A stretch of DNA of 64,000 bases from Isochrysis galbana (lineage: Eukaryota; Haptophyta; Isochrysidales; Isochrysidaceae). Within the stretch, counting starts at the first letter, position 1, and each line of letters starts with the position of its first letter. Positions 43,132-55,800 of this stretch are shown here, piece by piece. The notes under the pieces are model-generated. The model saw only the letters and a list, made by a program, of their open reading frames with translations. It had not been told where the DNA came from and did not search any database. The stretch spans positions 372,001 through 436,000 of the forward strand of contig CM030933.1 of the NCBI GenBank assembly GCA_018136815.1. Reading direction: 5' to 3'. The position numbers and the translations under genes are program-made.

Positions 43132-44225
43132 GGTGGTAGGCGCTAGTATCGGAAGGGCTTCTACGGGCGCTCCGATGGCGGCGGCGGCGGAGGCACTGGC
43201 CCGCTGCTCTGGGGCTGTGGCCCCACATCCCACCATAGAATGGCCGCTGGGCCGTGCAGGTGGGGAGCCATTGATCTGGGCCATGATCTGGTCGCATCTC
43301 TGGCTCCTCCGCCTGTCGCGATCGGCGAGGCGGAGTCTCCTCCCCCACCCCTCTCCGCGACGCCAGCGTGGTAGCGAGGAGCGAGCGCAAGGGGGGTCTG
43401 GCAGGCAAGGGCGCGGCGGTGCAGGCGCAGGGAGGGGGCAGGAAGGTAGTACCTATCGGGTGGGCGGCTGGAGGGCGGCTGGGCGCGCACTTGGGACCGC
43501 AGGTACCATCATCTGGCGGCTCTCCGGGCGGGCGCTCGACGCTTGCAGGGAGAGGCAGCAGAACGTGCAGGATTTTTCGACGGGGCGAGGCGGGCGCGAA
43601 GTGAGCTGCCGCAGCCGGCTGTTCACATGGATCGCGGGCATCAATGTACTGGCGTAGATCCGACGCAGCAGCTTGTGGGAGGCCGCGAAGGTCGATTGTT
43701 TGCGGGAGCTCCCGACGTCCAGAAATGGAGCTAAGGAGTGGCCGCGGACCGGTTCGGCATTCGAGGCTAGGCGAGCAGCTGACGAGCCCCCTGATGGCTC
43801 ATCCTCTCCGCCAGCACTGGGGCTACAGCCGCCATATTTTTGAGCGAATTGTTGAGGCTTGTGCTGGGCTTCAGCCGGCGCTGACCGCTCGGATCATATC
43901 CTCGCGTTGCTTGTTACGGTTCATAGTGCGTTTAGGTGCCCATAATAGGGTTGACAATTCACTTAAAAATCGGTTTTGGTCCGTGTAGTACCTATTCAAA
44001 AGGACTGCCAAAGATCTCTGTCTGACTCCGGCTTGTTGGCGAGCACGAGCGACTCGAATTCGGGCACTGCTTACCTCTACTAACACAGGACAGAGGCTTG
44101 GGCAAGGCTTGGGCTTGGGCGTCCGCTGCCTAGTGTTGTAAATGACATCTTGGGACTGCAAGTGAGCATGCACAACATTGTCCTTATTAGTATGTGTTCT
44201 AGACACTTCAGCCACTCACGCCTAG

Positions 44226-46085
44226 CTATGCGTCCGACAGTAAGTACCAGCCCCGTGGCAACCCTGGAAATGCACAAGAATACTCACTCGGGTGAAGGTA
44301 ATGCGAGACTATGGTGTCATCCACCATGTAATACACAATGTAGTTTGCGCGCACTTCAATTTCCTCGTCGATCTCAGTCTCGTCGTCCACCTTGTTCAGC
44401 ACTTCTCCCTGACACCACCCAGCCCCGTCGAAGTTGAACATGATTGCACGTCCGGTAAGATCCTCGTCAGCGGCGGGCGCGTCATTCTGCACAATAGGTG
44501 CGTTGGGTCCGAGCTCCGCCTGTCGCTCGGCGGCAGCGAGGGCAGGGTGCTGTGCAAAAGAGCCAACGGCACAGTCAGCCATCATTTCCTGCATCTGCAC
44601 GTGCTCCGACAATGCGTTCTTGCACTTTGAGTGACGGGGATGGCAAAGGGAAGTGCACTGCTGTCTTGCTTGCTTGCAGGGACATGCTCGCAGGCAGCTG
44701 GCGCTGCATGTGCACGCGCCTGCCTGGCCCTTATCACTGTCCTTGCCAGCACGCCCACCAGAATCGCCCTTGTATGTGTACTTTGAATGGCTCTTCTGCT
44801 TCCCTCGCTTCTCCGTCTGCTCCTTGCGCTGTTTCTTGCGGTACTTCTTGTACTCCGTGGTCCGCCGCTGCAGAGAACGACAAGCACGCTGTGTCGCACG
44901 CGTCAACCACTGCTCGCGCTGCCATTCTGTTGTCGACAGGCCCAACAGCTCATGCAACCTTGACTCCATGGTGCCGAATATCTCGATGTCTTCATCTACC
45001 TGGTCCTCCATGGCGAGCTCTTGTCTGAACTTGTGTATGACCACATTTTGCACGTGGCAGATCGCCAGCGCTGTGGAGACCATGTAATGTGTGGGGTAGA
45101 GCCTCGTCTCCTTGTCCCGGTACCGCAAGGCGACAGTGCCAACTCGTTCGGACGCATTCTGGCAGACACCTCCAAGAGCAGGGTGCACTACGTCGTCGAT
45201 CTTCTCGATGATCTCCGAGCAGATCCATTCTTGCATGCCCTTGTTGAAATCCGCGCAATCGTTGAATTGGCGCGAATCATATGCACTGCCGTCGGGCTTC
45301 TGGTGGTCGTGCAACCGACACTTGCGCCACTCGCCAGTGAAGAAGCCGGGCCCCTCATGAATGTTGGCAAGATGATTCGCCATCTCTTCCAAGCCCTCGA
45401 TGGCGATAGACTCCAAAGAGCGATTGTGGTACGCGGCATGCGCCTTCCATGCCAGAACGCCGCGCAACACAGCAGATGTGGCGCGCTGGTACGACTTTAC
45501 TAGCGGAGAAGACTCGTTCACGACGCCTCGATGCACCTTGGGCTGCAGCTTGCTCACCGTGCCGGCCTTCGTGATTCTATCCTCACAGCTACACGTGGTG
45601 TGCCACTTCTTTCCCACCTCTACCGCCTTCTTTCCGCAATTCTTCCCTAAATGGTTCGTGCATTTGTACACTGACAGGTGGTTGCAATACTTGCAGGACG
45701 TGCCTAATACCATGGCCTCCTTGGCTTTGGCCAGCACGACGGGGATGAGGCTGTTCGTTGAGGCATCACCGTCGAGAACGATGCCGTCCAGGGACGGCCG
45801 CACGTCCAGACCTTCTGCATCGAGCTGCGCATCGACGTCGTGTTCCAACCATTGCACGACGTCGTCCAGCATCTCGCCGCAGCCTACCGCGTCCATGGCC
45901 TTCGACGTAAATTCAAAGCCGCCAGCTTCGCTTAGCGAATCTTTGCCGATGGAATAATGTCGAAAGGCAAGGATGGCACCAGAGTGTAAGTCGCATATCG
46001 TGCCGGACCCATTTGCCGATGTGTGGCCACGTGTCTGCCAGAAAAAGTCGTTCGTCGGCGCGCTTTCAACGTCTTCTATGACTTA
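44226..46085 (-). pseudogene. Transposase of transposon 2, N-terminally truncated
   Basis: Uninterrupted from about 46085 (just after a TAA) to the stop at 44226, about 619 codons. Retains TNDFFWQTRGHTSANGSG, the segment GIVLDGDASTN, CTNHLGKNCGKKAVEV, QNASERVGTVALRY, and the Cys cluster CTCSASCLRACPCKQARQQC. It is clearly homologous to the transposon 1 protein over its length but diverged. The catalytic segments are present but the DNA-binding N-terminus is separated by the hAT-containing insert, so it is probably inactive. Confidence 0.75.
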
Positions 46086-47880
46086 GCAACTCTCGATCTC
46101 TCAACAAGTGAAGATGGGCGCTCTCCCGACGCGAAGTGTATTACGGCTTGTTACGCTGCAAGCCTCGACTCGCTCAATACATACCCCGGGTGTATCCTGG
46201 GAGACGATTGGAGGAAGGCACTTGTCGGCGTGAGCTTCGACGGCGCAAGCGTAATGTTAGGCCATCAGAATGGGGTCGCCAAAAGGCTCAAGGACATGTG
46301 CACAACCAGCGTTGTGGCCGTGCACGCAGTGGCTCACGTACAGCAACTCGGTAACTCGGCTGGCTTCAATGCGGTCGCGTACTATGCTGAGTGGCGCGAC
46401 ATTGTGCAAGCCGTCTACAAGTACTACGCGTTGTCTGGAAAGAAGCGCTTCGGTCTCGCGGAGGTTGCTCGTGAGCTAGGCACGGATCTGCTGAAGATAG
46501 GAGGCACTCATGGAATCCGTTGGGCTGCCTCCCAAGCCAAGGTGCGTACGCTGCTCTTGTCTATGACGCGCCTCGTCGGTGCCTTTCGACCTATACTAAT
46601 GTATGCGTCTCTCTCCGTGGTGTTCACAGACCATCCGTGCACTGTCACGCGACTTGGACGCGGTGGTGGTAGACTTGGAGATGACAGTCAAGGGAGAAGT
46701 TGGCGCGCACTTCACGCAGTTGACCGACTCCAACTCGTTCATCGGGAAGAGCTTCATGCAGCTGTTTGAGGCCGCGGATGGCGGCCGGTCAAGGAGATAC
46801 AAAGCCGTAGTCAAATCTTTCATTCCGAACACCGACGGGGTGTCAGCGATGGACAGCTTCAACGTCATGTACACGGACGGCTCGGCAATGATCATGACCA
46901 AGGCGGAAGTCGTTGACAAGCTCACTGATACATCAAATGACAAGCTTGTCTCGGACGAGCGCTGGCAGCTGCGAAGCCAATTGACCGATTGGCGCTTTTC
47001 GGCTTTCAATGCGTTCATGCTAGACGTCCACAACCATCTGGCCATCCTCTCCAAGTCGTTCCAGAGCAACAAGCTCATCGTTTTCGATATCGAAATCAAC
47101 ATTAACAAGACTCTGAGGGCTCTGCAAAGGCTGAAGGAAGGTCCCGGAACATGCGAGAAAGAGTTCCGGGAGGAGTGCGCCAAAAACGGCGACGCGAACT
47201 GCCTAGGCACTTGCCAGCTGATGGACGTGGACGAAGGCAGAGACAAATTCGAGGCCGACCGCATCAGTGTCATCGACGCGCTCAACGAGGATCTCACACA
47301 TCGCTTTGTGAAGGTCCTCAGCGACCCCATTCTCGGCGCATTCAAGGTGTTCGACCACCGTCATTGGCCCGTGCATGAGACGACCCTTCAGGACTACGGC
47401 GTCGACAAGATCACGCAGTTGCAGGAGATCTATGGCGAGTTCCTATTGGACGATATGGAGAATGAGCTCCTCGATCAGTGGAGTGACATGAAGGTCACGA
47501 TCATGAAGAGCGAAGGGCTGCGCAACCGCGACTTCCACGACTTGTGGGCGCAGATGCTCGTGCAGTACAACAGCCATTACACGTACGTGCTCCGGCTCGT
47601 AGCGATTGCGCTTATGGTGCCTGTAGACACCTCGGAGTGCGAACGGGTGTTCTCATTGATGAACGATTTGAAGACTTCCGAGCGCAACGCCCTTGGCCAG
47701 GCTAATCTCCGCAATTTGATGGTATGGCACACGGCTGCAAAAGACCTGGCATGTGCCGACCTGCCCGTGATGTCCATTCTCAAAAAGTTTCGCGAGTTGT
47801 CTTCCTCGTCAACGAAAGGCCGCTACGCGCACCGGCCGACCGAGCCTCCTGTTTATGATTACGAAGAGACGATGAGCTGA
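46086..47880 (+). pseudogene. hAT-family transposase, 5'-truncated, one intron
   Basis: Exons 46086-46541 and 46630-47880. The GT-AG intron (AAG before GTGCGTAC, TTCACAG before ACCATC) joins WAASQAK to TIRALSRDL in frame. Family marks: VSFDGASVMLGHQNGVAKRL with HAVAHVQQL (RNase-H core of the KIAA1586/ZNF862-like group), THGIRWAAS, and the C-terminal dimerisation segment TSECERVFSLMNDLKTSERN and LRNLMVWH. The BED-type zinc finger and the N-terminal part are missing; the frame runs into the opposite-strand transposase fragment at about 46085, which marks the breakpoint. It ends cleanly at TGA 47878-47880. Confidence 0.75.
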
Positions 47881-48244
47881 GAGCGGTGTGGGGCATCGCT
47901 TGTTGGGTGGTTTGTTAGTGTCGTGTGGGGCAGTGTTCTCTGATCATTGAATGAAGTCATGTGCGCCGTGCATGCGCCTTGCGTTTACTCATTTCCTGCT
48001 GCTCTAGCTGGGCCCAGCGCTCAGCAGCGCGTTGTATGGCAAGTGTGCAAGTGTCAAGTGTCATAGGTGTGACAACAAAACATTTGATGATAGAAATGGA
48101 AGGTGGAAGGTGAATCGTATAACTGTTTGGTTCTTACCCGCTCTGTATCAACCACGACCCAGGCCCGCGACAGCCACCCCACCCCCGGCCCTGGGCGCGC
48201 GCGCGCGCGCCGCGCGCGTGCTGGGTTCAACGGCCGTGAAGCGG

Positions 48245-48345
48245 AGGTGTTAATCGCAACACCTCTTTTGAAGAGGTGTTAATCAGGCATTAACACCAGC
48301 CGATTTTGGTGTTAATCCTGAGTGATTAACACCTGATTAACATTA
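48245..48345. repeat. Clustered GGTGTTAATC motifs in both orientations
   Basis: GGTGTTAATC or its complement occurs five times in 100 bp (near 48246, 48274, 48290, 48308, 48323), giving alternating hairpins. Position between the hAT gene and the breakpoint suggests subterminal transposase-binding repeats of the hAT element's right end. Confidence 0.55.
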
Positions 48346-48531
48346 AATTACAGGCCCTGCCGGCGGCTTTGGCGGACGGCCACGCCGTGGGGCGTCGTCA
48401 ACAAGCACTTCGGGGTCGGAGACCTCGCCCTCGCTTGCACCCTCATCCTCTTCCTCTGCACTCCTCATGTTGTCCGACGAGGAGTCTGTCAGTTCTACAA
48501 CCGCTGAGCGCTTCAGCTTCCTTGGCAGCAT
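48343..48531 (-). pseudogene. Transposase N-terminal fragment of transposon 2
   Basis: The ATG at 48531 opens 62 codons (MLPRKLKRSAVVELTDSSSD, then an acidic stretch, then RRGRPPKPPAGP), aligned with the acidic and AT-hook-like start of the transposon 1 protein. The frame ends at the junction with the hAT-containing segment. Confidence 0.6.
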
Positions 48532-48607
48532 GGCGCGCCCCGCTCCCCCCTTCACTCCCCTCCCCTCCCTCTCTCCCTCGCTGGCTCTCGCCCTCGCTCT
48601 TCGCACT

Positions 48608-48961
<354 letters not shown>

Positions 48962-49417
48962 CCTCCCTCCCTCCCTCCCTCCCCCCCCCCCCCCCCCCCC
49001 CCTTCCCTCTCCCTCTCCCTCTCCCTCTCCCTCGCCCTCACCCTCGCCCTTGCTTGCCCTCTCCCTCCCCCTCTCTCTCGCTCCCCCTCTCGCTCCCCCT
49101 CTCCCCCGCGCTCCCGCCACCCGCCGCAGAGCCACTTGCGAACCCCCCCCCCCCCCCCCCCCCCCAAAAAAAAAGCTGCGCCTACCACCTTAAAGGATTA
49201 AACCAGGAAAGACAAGAAAACTCGAAACACCGCCGCCCTTCCGGCGTGCTTTCTCGCGTCTCCTCTCGCTCGCCCTCCTCCAGCCCTTCACCCTTTTTTC
49301 TTCTCCTATCGCTCTCCCTGCTCTCTCCCTCTCCTCCGTGCCCTTAGTCCCGCACGTCACGCCTTCCCGGTCTAGTCTGCTCGCGCTCTCCCTCCCCTCT
49401 CGCTTCTCCGGCGCGCA

Positions 49418-50605
49418 ATGGGCGAATGCGCTACTGTGCGCCATCTGCTAGAGCTGCCAGATGAGCTGCTGTTGCGCGTGCTGGCCAAGCTGGAGGGGCA
49501 CGAGCTGGCAGCGGCGTGTGCTACGTGTCACGGCTTGAACAGCGCGCTCGACACCTCTGAGATCTGGCAGCACCTCTGCGATATCGTCGGAGCCGCCCGC
49601 CTTGACCTCTCGCCGAGGCAGCGTTATCGTCACTTTTGCGAAACACTCTGCTGGGAGTGCCGCAGGCCAACACAGTACGAGTTTGCGCCCTTTCGGCGCC
49701 GACTTTGCGAGGCTTGCGAGCGCTCAAATCCACACAAGTATGGCTTGGCCACACGCGAGCAGCTGTTGAATGAGGTGAGCATCACCGCGTCCATCCTGCA
49801 GGAGCTCTCATTCAACGCATGCGAGAATATCTTTGCTCAGATAGCGTCTCACAAATGTGGGGGATTCGTGTTCTATGTCAGATCAGCTGTCGCGATTGCT
49901 GCTGAATGTGCTGCTGCCGATTTGTTGCGGAATCAGAAGATGCGTTCGCGAAATGGCTCATTGGCTGACACTGATGATGGCTTCTGCCGTGGAGCAAGCT
50001 TTGGAGGATGCCTCCCGGATGATGGCTCAAGCTCCTATGATAGGTTACAGGAAGCAGTGTCGGAAAGCAAAAAGGATTTGGGTCTGACCCTCGAATCTAA
50101 CCCGGCACAAAATGCACTTGCTGAAGCTATGGAAGGCACATCAATCAGCGTTCTTGAGGTAACTGACGAAGATACCCAGGTGGCTGATGAGGCTGACATT
50201 CAGCAAGTGGCTGCACAATGGGATGCCGCGGCGCAAGAGCACACTCGATTGCGCTCCGCGAAGAATGCAGCCAAGGCCGAACGTCGAGACGCACTCAAGG
50301 AGAAAGCGAAAGCTCACAAAAAGGAAGCCAAACATGCTGCGCGGCTAAAACGCATGGGCGTTAATGTGCCCAACGCTTCGGCCGTTTCAAGTACAAGTTT
50401 GGAACCCTCATGCTCACGCATCGATAACAACACGCGTGGGCGGCGTCATGATGCTCATCGAGGACGTATGCTACCAAAAAGTGCGCACGTCAGCTCGGCT
50501 CGCGAGAATGCGATGCTAAAGCAATACCAGCGTCTTGAAAAGGTCTTTGGGGATGGGCTAGCCGGGCTATCAGGCTTAGTCCTTGCTCCGGAGCCCGGCG
50601 GGTGA
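49418..50605 (+). CDS. F-box protein with CxxC zinc-binding segment
   Basis: Intronless, 395 residues, ATG at 49418. An F-box lies at about 9-50 (LLELPDELLLRVLAKLEG, CHGLNSAL, IWQHLCD), directly followed by a probable zinc-binding pair CWECRRPTQYEF/LCEAC at about 78-100, a combination seen in F-box proteins with a short treble-clef-like module. The C-terminal half is charged and helical (KNAAKAERRDALKEKAKAHK), a likely coiled coil. It would act as an SCF ubiquitin-ligase adaptor; no substrate-binding repeats are visible. The gene starts only 230 bp from the right end of transposon 2. Confidence 0.75.
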   Translation: MGECATVRHLLELPDELLLRVLAKLEGHELAAACATCHGLNSALDTSEIWQHLCDIVGAARLDLSPRQRYRHFCETLCWECRRPTQYEFAPFRRRLCEACERSNPHKYGLATREQLLNEVSITASILQELSFNACENIFAQIASHKCGGFVFYVRSAVAIAAECAAADLLRNQKMRSRNGSLADTDDGFCRGASFGGCLPDDGSSSYDRLQEAVSESKKDLGLTLESNPAQNALAEAMEGTSISVLEVTDEDTQVADEADIQQVAAQWDAAAQEHTRLRSAKNAAKAERRDALKEKAKAHKKEAKHAARLKRMGVNVPNASAVSSTSLEPSCSRIDNNTRGRRHDAHRGRMLPKSAHVSSARENAMLKQYQRLEKVFGDGLAGLSGLVLAPEPGG

Positions 50606-50689
50606 AGAAAGGGCACGGACGATGGAAGAGAACATGTGAGATGGTTGAGTGACAGTGTGTGATTAAGATGCCTTTTTCCAAAAGATAAA

Positions 50690-50850
50690 AAAAGAAAAAC
50701 TTCATGATATTCTTACCGCACTCGCGGCGCATGGAACCACTAGCACTAGCACCTCCACGTACGTAGCATACTTTCTACACCCCCACTCCGGCCGAAGGAG
50801 CGAGGAGAGGCGCGCCGTCGCGCTCCTTTGCGAGCAACTATAAAGTTAGT
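50690..50850 (-). mobile_element. Very short retroelement of the hairpin family
   Basis: 5' hairpin CAACTA-ACTTTA-TAGTTG (complement at 50833-50850), then GGAGCGCGACGGCGCG. 3' end GCGAGTGCGGTAAGAATATC, then a T-rich tail (50690-50730), close to 11765-11815. 50851-50885 repeats AGTTAGTTGGGACTGGTGTG twice. Target duplication not certain. Confidence 0.55.
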
Positions 50851-50889
50851 TGGGACTGGTGTGAGTAGTTAGTTGGGACTGGTGTGTGA

Positions 50890-51480
50890 GTGGAAGTGGA
50901 TGTTGTGCAGAGGATTATCATGGATACATCCATCTCATGCATCGCGGATGCTCATTCTAACCTCTGTATGTTTATACTGAGGTCTCTGCTTCTCACTTCT
51001 CCCTCGCGGCCGTTTCGAGTCCGCGCGGGGCATTCTTGCGGCACAGAAATTTCCCCGCGCGCTCTTACTTTGTTACTATTAGTTTCGCGTGCGTTTGTGT
51101 GAATGTGCGTGTGCGTGAATGCAGTAAGAATCTTATCCGGCGCGTGCGGGTGAGTGAGGGATGTCTTCAAACTGTCGAATCAAGCGAATGCTTGATCGTG
51201 GCAAGTCTCAGTGGGGCTAGGGGCATGGAGTGAAGAGAAGTCTTGAGAGAGGGGGGGAAAGGGCGCGCTACATCGTGATGATGACCCACGAGACCCCACC
51301 CCATCACTCACTCACCAACAAGAAAACTCCGAAAGCTAACGCAACATCGCACAAACAAACCAATTAAACGAGAGAAACGAATGCAAATTCGACGTGCAAT
51401 GCGGCGGAGCTTCGAGACAACTCATTGGCGAAAACAAAACTCACTCGATTTTCTTTACACACACCTCACATTGATAGAAG
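50890..51480. other. Intergenic region
   Basis: No gene, repeat family or RNA recognised. Confidence 0.35.
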
Positions 51481-51484
51481 CACC

Positions 51485-51519
51485 GCATCCGCCTAGAGTA
51501 TATAAAATACTCTGGATGC
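51485..51519. other. Strong 35-nt hairpin
   Basis: GCATCC pairs with GGATGC and AGAGTAT with ATACTCT around an ATAAA loop. It is followed by GACATGG, resembling the hairpin-ATGG starts of the retroelements. It could be such a 5' end or a regulatory stem of the LRR fragment. Confidence 0.45.
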
Positions 51520-51557
51520 GACATGGACATAGTCTGTCGCGTGCTTGAGGCAGGAGC

Positions 51558-51764
51558 GTGTCGGGTGTCGGAAGTCGGAAGACCCATACGCTCAACCTCG
51601 ACCGCAACCGGATCGGACCGGCGGGCGTGCAGCGCCTGTGCGAGCTCGCGCGGAGCTTTCGGCTGTCGTCGGTGGACCTCTCGTGCAACCCGATTGGCGC
51701 GGAGAGCCAGCCAATGCTCTCACAGCTGAGGAAGCTCAAGGAACAGGTTACTGCTCTGCTGTGA
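51558..51764 (+). other. Leucine-rich-repeat gene fragment or terminal exon
   Basis: The frame gives HTLNLDRNRIGPAGVQRLCE and SSVDLSCNPIGAES, two ribonuclease-inhibitor-type LRRs, and ends in TGA at 51764. Upstream, GAGGCAG could be a splice acceptor, but no other LRR exons are found to the left. It is probably a captured or decayed LRR gene end. Confidence 0.45.
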
Positions 51765-52810
51765 TCACAATGCAATTGAGTGTGTGTGTAAGGGGGGGGG
51801 AGGGGAGGGGGGGGGAGGGGGTCGGAGAGGGGGGTCGAATACTCTAGTAAATATAACATGTATATTTGCGGGGGTGAAATTTCTCCCGTGTTCGGGTGGT
51901 GCACTGGGACTTTTGATGACCCGCACCTTTCTGCGGGCATGACGACGGACGGGGCGAGAGGAGGAACACACGAGACACAGACACGAGGGGGTGCTTCCGA
52001 GCGAGAGCGCGACGAAACAAAAGCTAAAAGACGGACGGGGAGGGGCGCGGGAACTCTAGGAACAAGGGGGGAAATTAATGGAACGGGGAAGGGGTCGGAC
52101 GCTAGATGAAGGGCGGAGAGAGCGACGAGCGCGGGAGACTCCGGACCTCGCTGGCCAAGGAAACAAGGGAACCGCCGGGGTCGCGCATGAGACGAAGGGA
52201 AGGAAGGGATTCCGGCCGCTGGAGCGGTGCGCGCGGGACGAAAGGAAGAGGGAGAGAGGAGAGCGGGGGGGGGCGCGGAAGGGGAAGACAAGCTCTATGA
52301 ATAGTGCGTGTCGCATGGCATGGAGACGCTCCTCCTACCCGCAACACCTTCTTCATACCCGTCACCAAGTCCAATTACCAAATAATCGCACGCGTTCTAT
52401 TATCCGTCATCCAAGAGCACTTGATCTAGGCAAAGGGCCGCCGCAAGGAATCAATTTCCCTCTTGAGTTTCTCAGATTATCGGGGGATACTCCATACTCC
52501 TGACTAATGCTTGCGACGCACCGTCGCATTTGAAGTGTTCGGGCCTTCCGTTACACGTCCCCTTGCACACTGCGGTCACAATGCACCGATTCGAGCCAAC
52601 GTCCGATGCGCCCTTGGGCAGCACACAGATTCGAGGTCTGTTCCACGAATTGTGTATGGACGGGCAGCCACTTAGGTGTTCACGGACTGGTGGCGCTGCA
52701 CTGAGGTGTGATGGAATAGAGGCCCGCTTCATCTTGCAATCTTAGTTGTCATTGGTGGGCGCGGTGCATGTGGTCCCGTGGTGATCTTGAAAGAGACGGC
52801 CGCAAAGGCT
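51765..52810. other. Intergenic region
   Basis: Purine-rich tract at 51790-51835 and 51930-52290; short frames on both strands near 52470-52745 with no recognised domain. Confidence 0.35.
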
Positions 52811-55800
52811 TCAGCTTAGCGCAGCTTGCTTGTGTTCCATCTCCTCGAGAAGCTGCACTGGCACCTCGCCCGTGCGGGAAAAGGTAAGGCATATGTCCAC
52901 AAGTGGTGCTGCTCGTTCTGTGGCAGCATCTTCGAGATACTTGTTCAAGACCAAGTGGGCAGGAGGTTTTGACACCTGTGTACCGTGATGGCCCAGGGGT
53001 AGACTACATTAGCAGCTTCGGTCACATGATCAGCTGGCGTAAATTGCGATTCGACTCCTCCCGAATCTGTGGCGCGATCCAGGCAGTCCGCTTGCATTTA
53101 CCTGTAGCAGCTTGTCGTAATAGTGGTCCATCATGGATACGGATGAGCCGCCTCGCGCCTGGTATTCTTGGAAGCGCTCCTCGGTAGCGAGTGCCCACAC
53201 ATCTGCCTCGGTGGATGGCCTGGGCGTGCTGTCGACGCTAAGTGGTGCGTTGATGCTTCGGTTATACTGATAGCACCGAACCACGCCCACTTCGCCTGTA
53301 GCTTCGAGCCGATCGGCCCATCGTGGCCATAGGAGTTCAGGTGCCGCGATCGCCTCCGGCGGGGCCGAATTCCCGTTTCTCGAGCAAGAGACCAATTGGA
53401 TCATCTGAGTCATCTCCGGCAGGACGGATGGGCCGAAACGCGAGGCTCCCGACTCGACTGCGATTCGGCGAGCGTTCGGAAGCTCCTCCGCATCTGCCGA
53501 AGGAAAAAGCTTCCGGTCATCTGCGTCATGAAGCAGCGCGGCGAGTCGAATAGCGAGTGCACGGCTGGGCGAGAAGCTGGGGAGAATCTCACGACGAGTT
53601 CGTGACGGGGCCTCAGAGATAGGCTCTAGCGGTGTCGCCCCAGCGGTTTTTGCTCCCTCGGACGCCTGTTCGCCTGCCGCTGAGGCAAGTGCGGCGTCCG
53701 CGTGTCGCAAAACAGCAAGTGCATGATCTACCCCATGAGAGGCGTCTACCTTTGCTCCTGCGCATAAAGCACTGAGCAATCTCGTCGCACGGCCGACGAT
53801 GGCGTCCGCCTCGCGGTGAAGCGACGCGTTATCTGCGGAGGCGAACGCACCGGCCTTTGGCGCGGAGGGCGACACCATGCCTACTTCATCACACAACGCT
53901 TTCGGCGCCGGTGATGCAGCACTGACTCCATCATCCCCCTCACTGGTAGAGATAGTCCCTAGGGGCGACGTGGGTAGTCCTTCGTCGGCGCGCTGACGGC
54001 GCAAGCGCTCGGCAGTAATTCGATTATGCTCCGCCGCCGCCGCCGCCTCAGCCTCGACCTCCTTGCGTGAGGGTGGCGGGCCGCTGACGATAATCTCAAA
54101 CTCGGGAGACGGCGGTCGTGGCGTACCACCTTTGGGGCGGCTGAAATGAGAGCGTGCGCCCTTGCCGCTGCTTGATGACGCCTGTCGAGCATTGTCATTT
54201 GGGGCCCGCACTTCTCGACGAGCTCGGCGGGCTGACGCTGCCTTTTCTTGCTGAATCAGGCTGTGGAACGCATCGTAGATTTTGGTCGCCTGCTCTTCGG
54301 TGCCGCCTTCGGCTGCCACACGTTTGATGACATGGCCGAGCCATTCCGTAGCTAGTTGCTTGCCCGACATGCCGCCGAAGCAAGGCACTGCAAAGGGTTT
54401 GTACACTCCGCCTTCAAGCGAAGACACCCACTCTATCACTTGCTGGGGAGTCCAGCGCTCTACGGCGGAGAATGTAGCACGCTGCGCTGTCTCGGCTGAG
54501 CTGGTGCCCGCGATGAGTTGTAAGCACACCTCGAGACAATTGGCGGTGTGCAAGCCTGCAGAGCGGAGTGGCGAGATGTGCGCAAGAAAGCAGACGCGGC
54601 GCGACAGCGGGCTGCCACCTTCAGCCGAAGAAGCCGCAGGGCTGGCCACGAGAGCTGGCTTGAGCAACCGCGTGAGAGTGGAGCGGCGGTATGGAACGTG
54701 CGGAGGCGGCGCCCCTGGCCTCAGAAGCGGCATGGCTCGCATGCGCACGCATTCTTTGAGGCAGCTGAGTGAGTGATTGTTCTCCTTGAGCTCGTACAAC
54801 CGCTCGATCCCATGGCGGTACATGTCACTCCAGCGCTCACTGCGGAAAAAGAAGGCTTGAGTAACCAACGGATGGGGAGGGGCGGGGCTGGAGCGATCCA
54901 CAAGGGTAGGCAGCTCACCTGCCCGCCAGGTCGACAATTCGTAAAACACCGACGCCGGATGGGGCAACAGAGGAGTAGCAATCAGGATCTGGTGTTTGCT
55001 CATCTTTGGTCGCATCGGGTGCAGTCGGAATGGAGATAATGCAGAAGGCATGCGAACGAGAGGAGCAGCTGTTCCGCATGGTGGGAGCCGTCATGCGGGC
55101 AGCATTGGCTTCGCGCAGAAGTTTCAACAACTCCATCTCACTGGTGACACACCGCACACCTGCTCCCGAGACCACCACTTGCCCGTCGGCAGCCTCACGT
55201 AGCAGAGGTTCCGATTTGGTGCCACGACTTTCACCATGCAACCTTTCTGATACGGACACCACCTTGTCTTCGTCGCCTTCTTCACCGTTTGCTGGCGTCG
55301 ATTCTGGCAGCAGGTCACGGATCTTCTCACCAGCGAGCTCATAGAAGCTGAGGAGGATCCCTGATGCGGCATCCTTTCGCGAGGCGAAGAGGGCCCGCGC
55401 CGCTGCGGCCTGCAGCGCGACGCAAGAGTGCGTCTTTCCAGCACTCGTCTGACCATACGCGAGGAGCGTGGCATCGCCGCCGGCCGTGGCGCACTCAATG
55501 AGGCTGTTGAGCTCGCCTTGCACAAGCTCCTCCTCGCCATCCTCTGGCCCGTACACGGCGTGCGCGACGTGCGGGTGGGCGACGATACCTCCCGTGGCAA
55601 CACCCAGATGTTTTTCATCGCTCAGCACGTACAGATGCGAAGGCGCCTCGCCCGCCGAGCGCGGTGGCACAACGACAGCTTCGTACTCGATCTGTGCAAA
55701 CGACTTGTCACTCCTGCCGGGAATCAGCTGGCCAAGGAGCATGTGCTCGTGCTCGAGGACGGGGCGGACGCGGAGGCAGACGCGCGTGTCGGTGGGTCGC

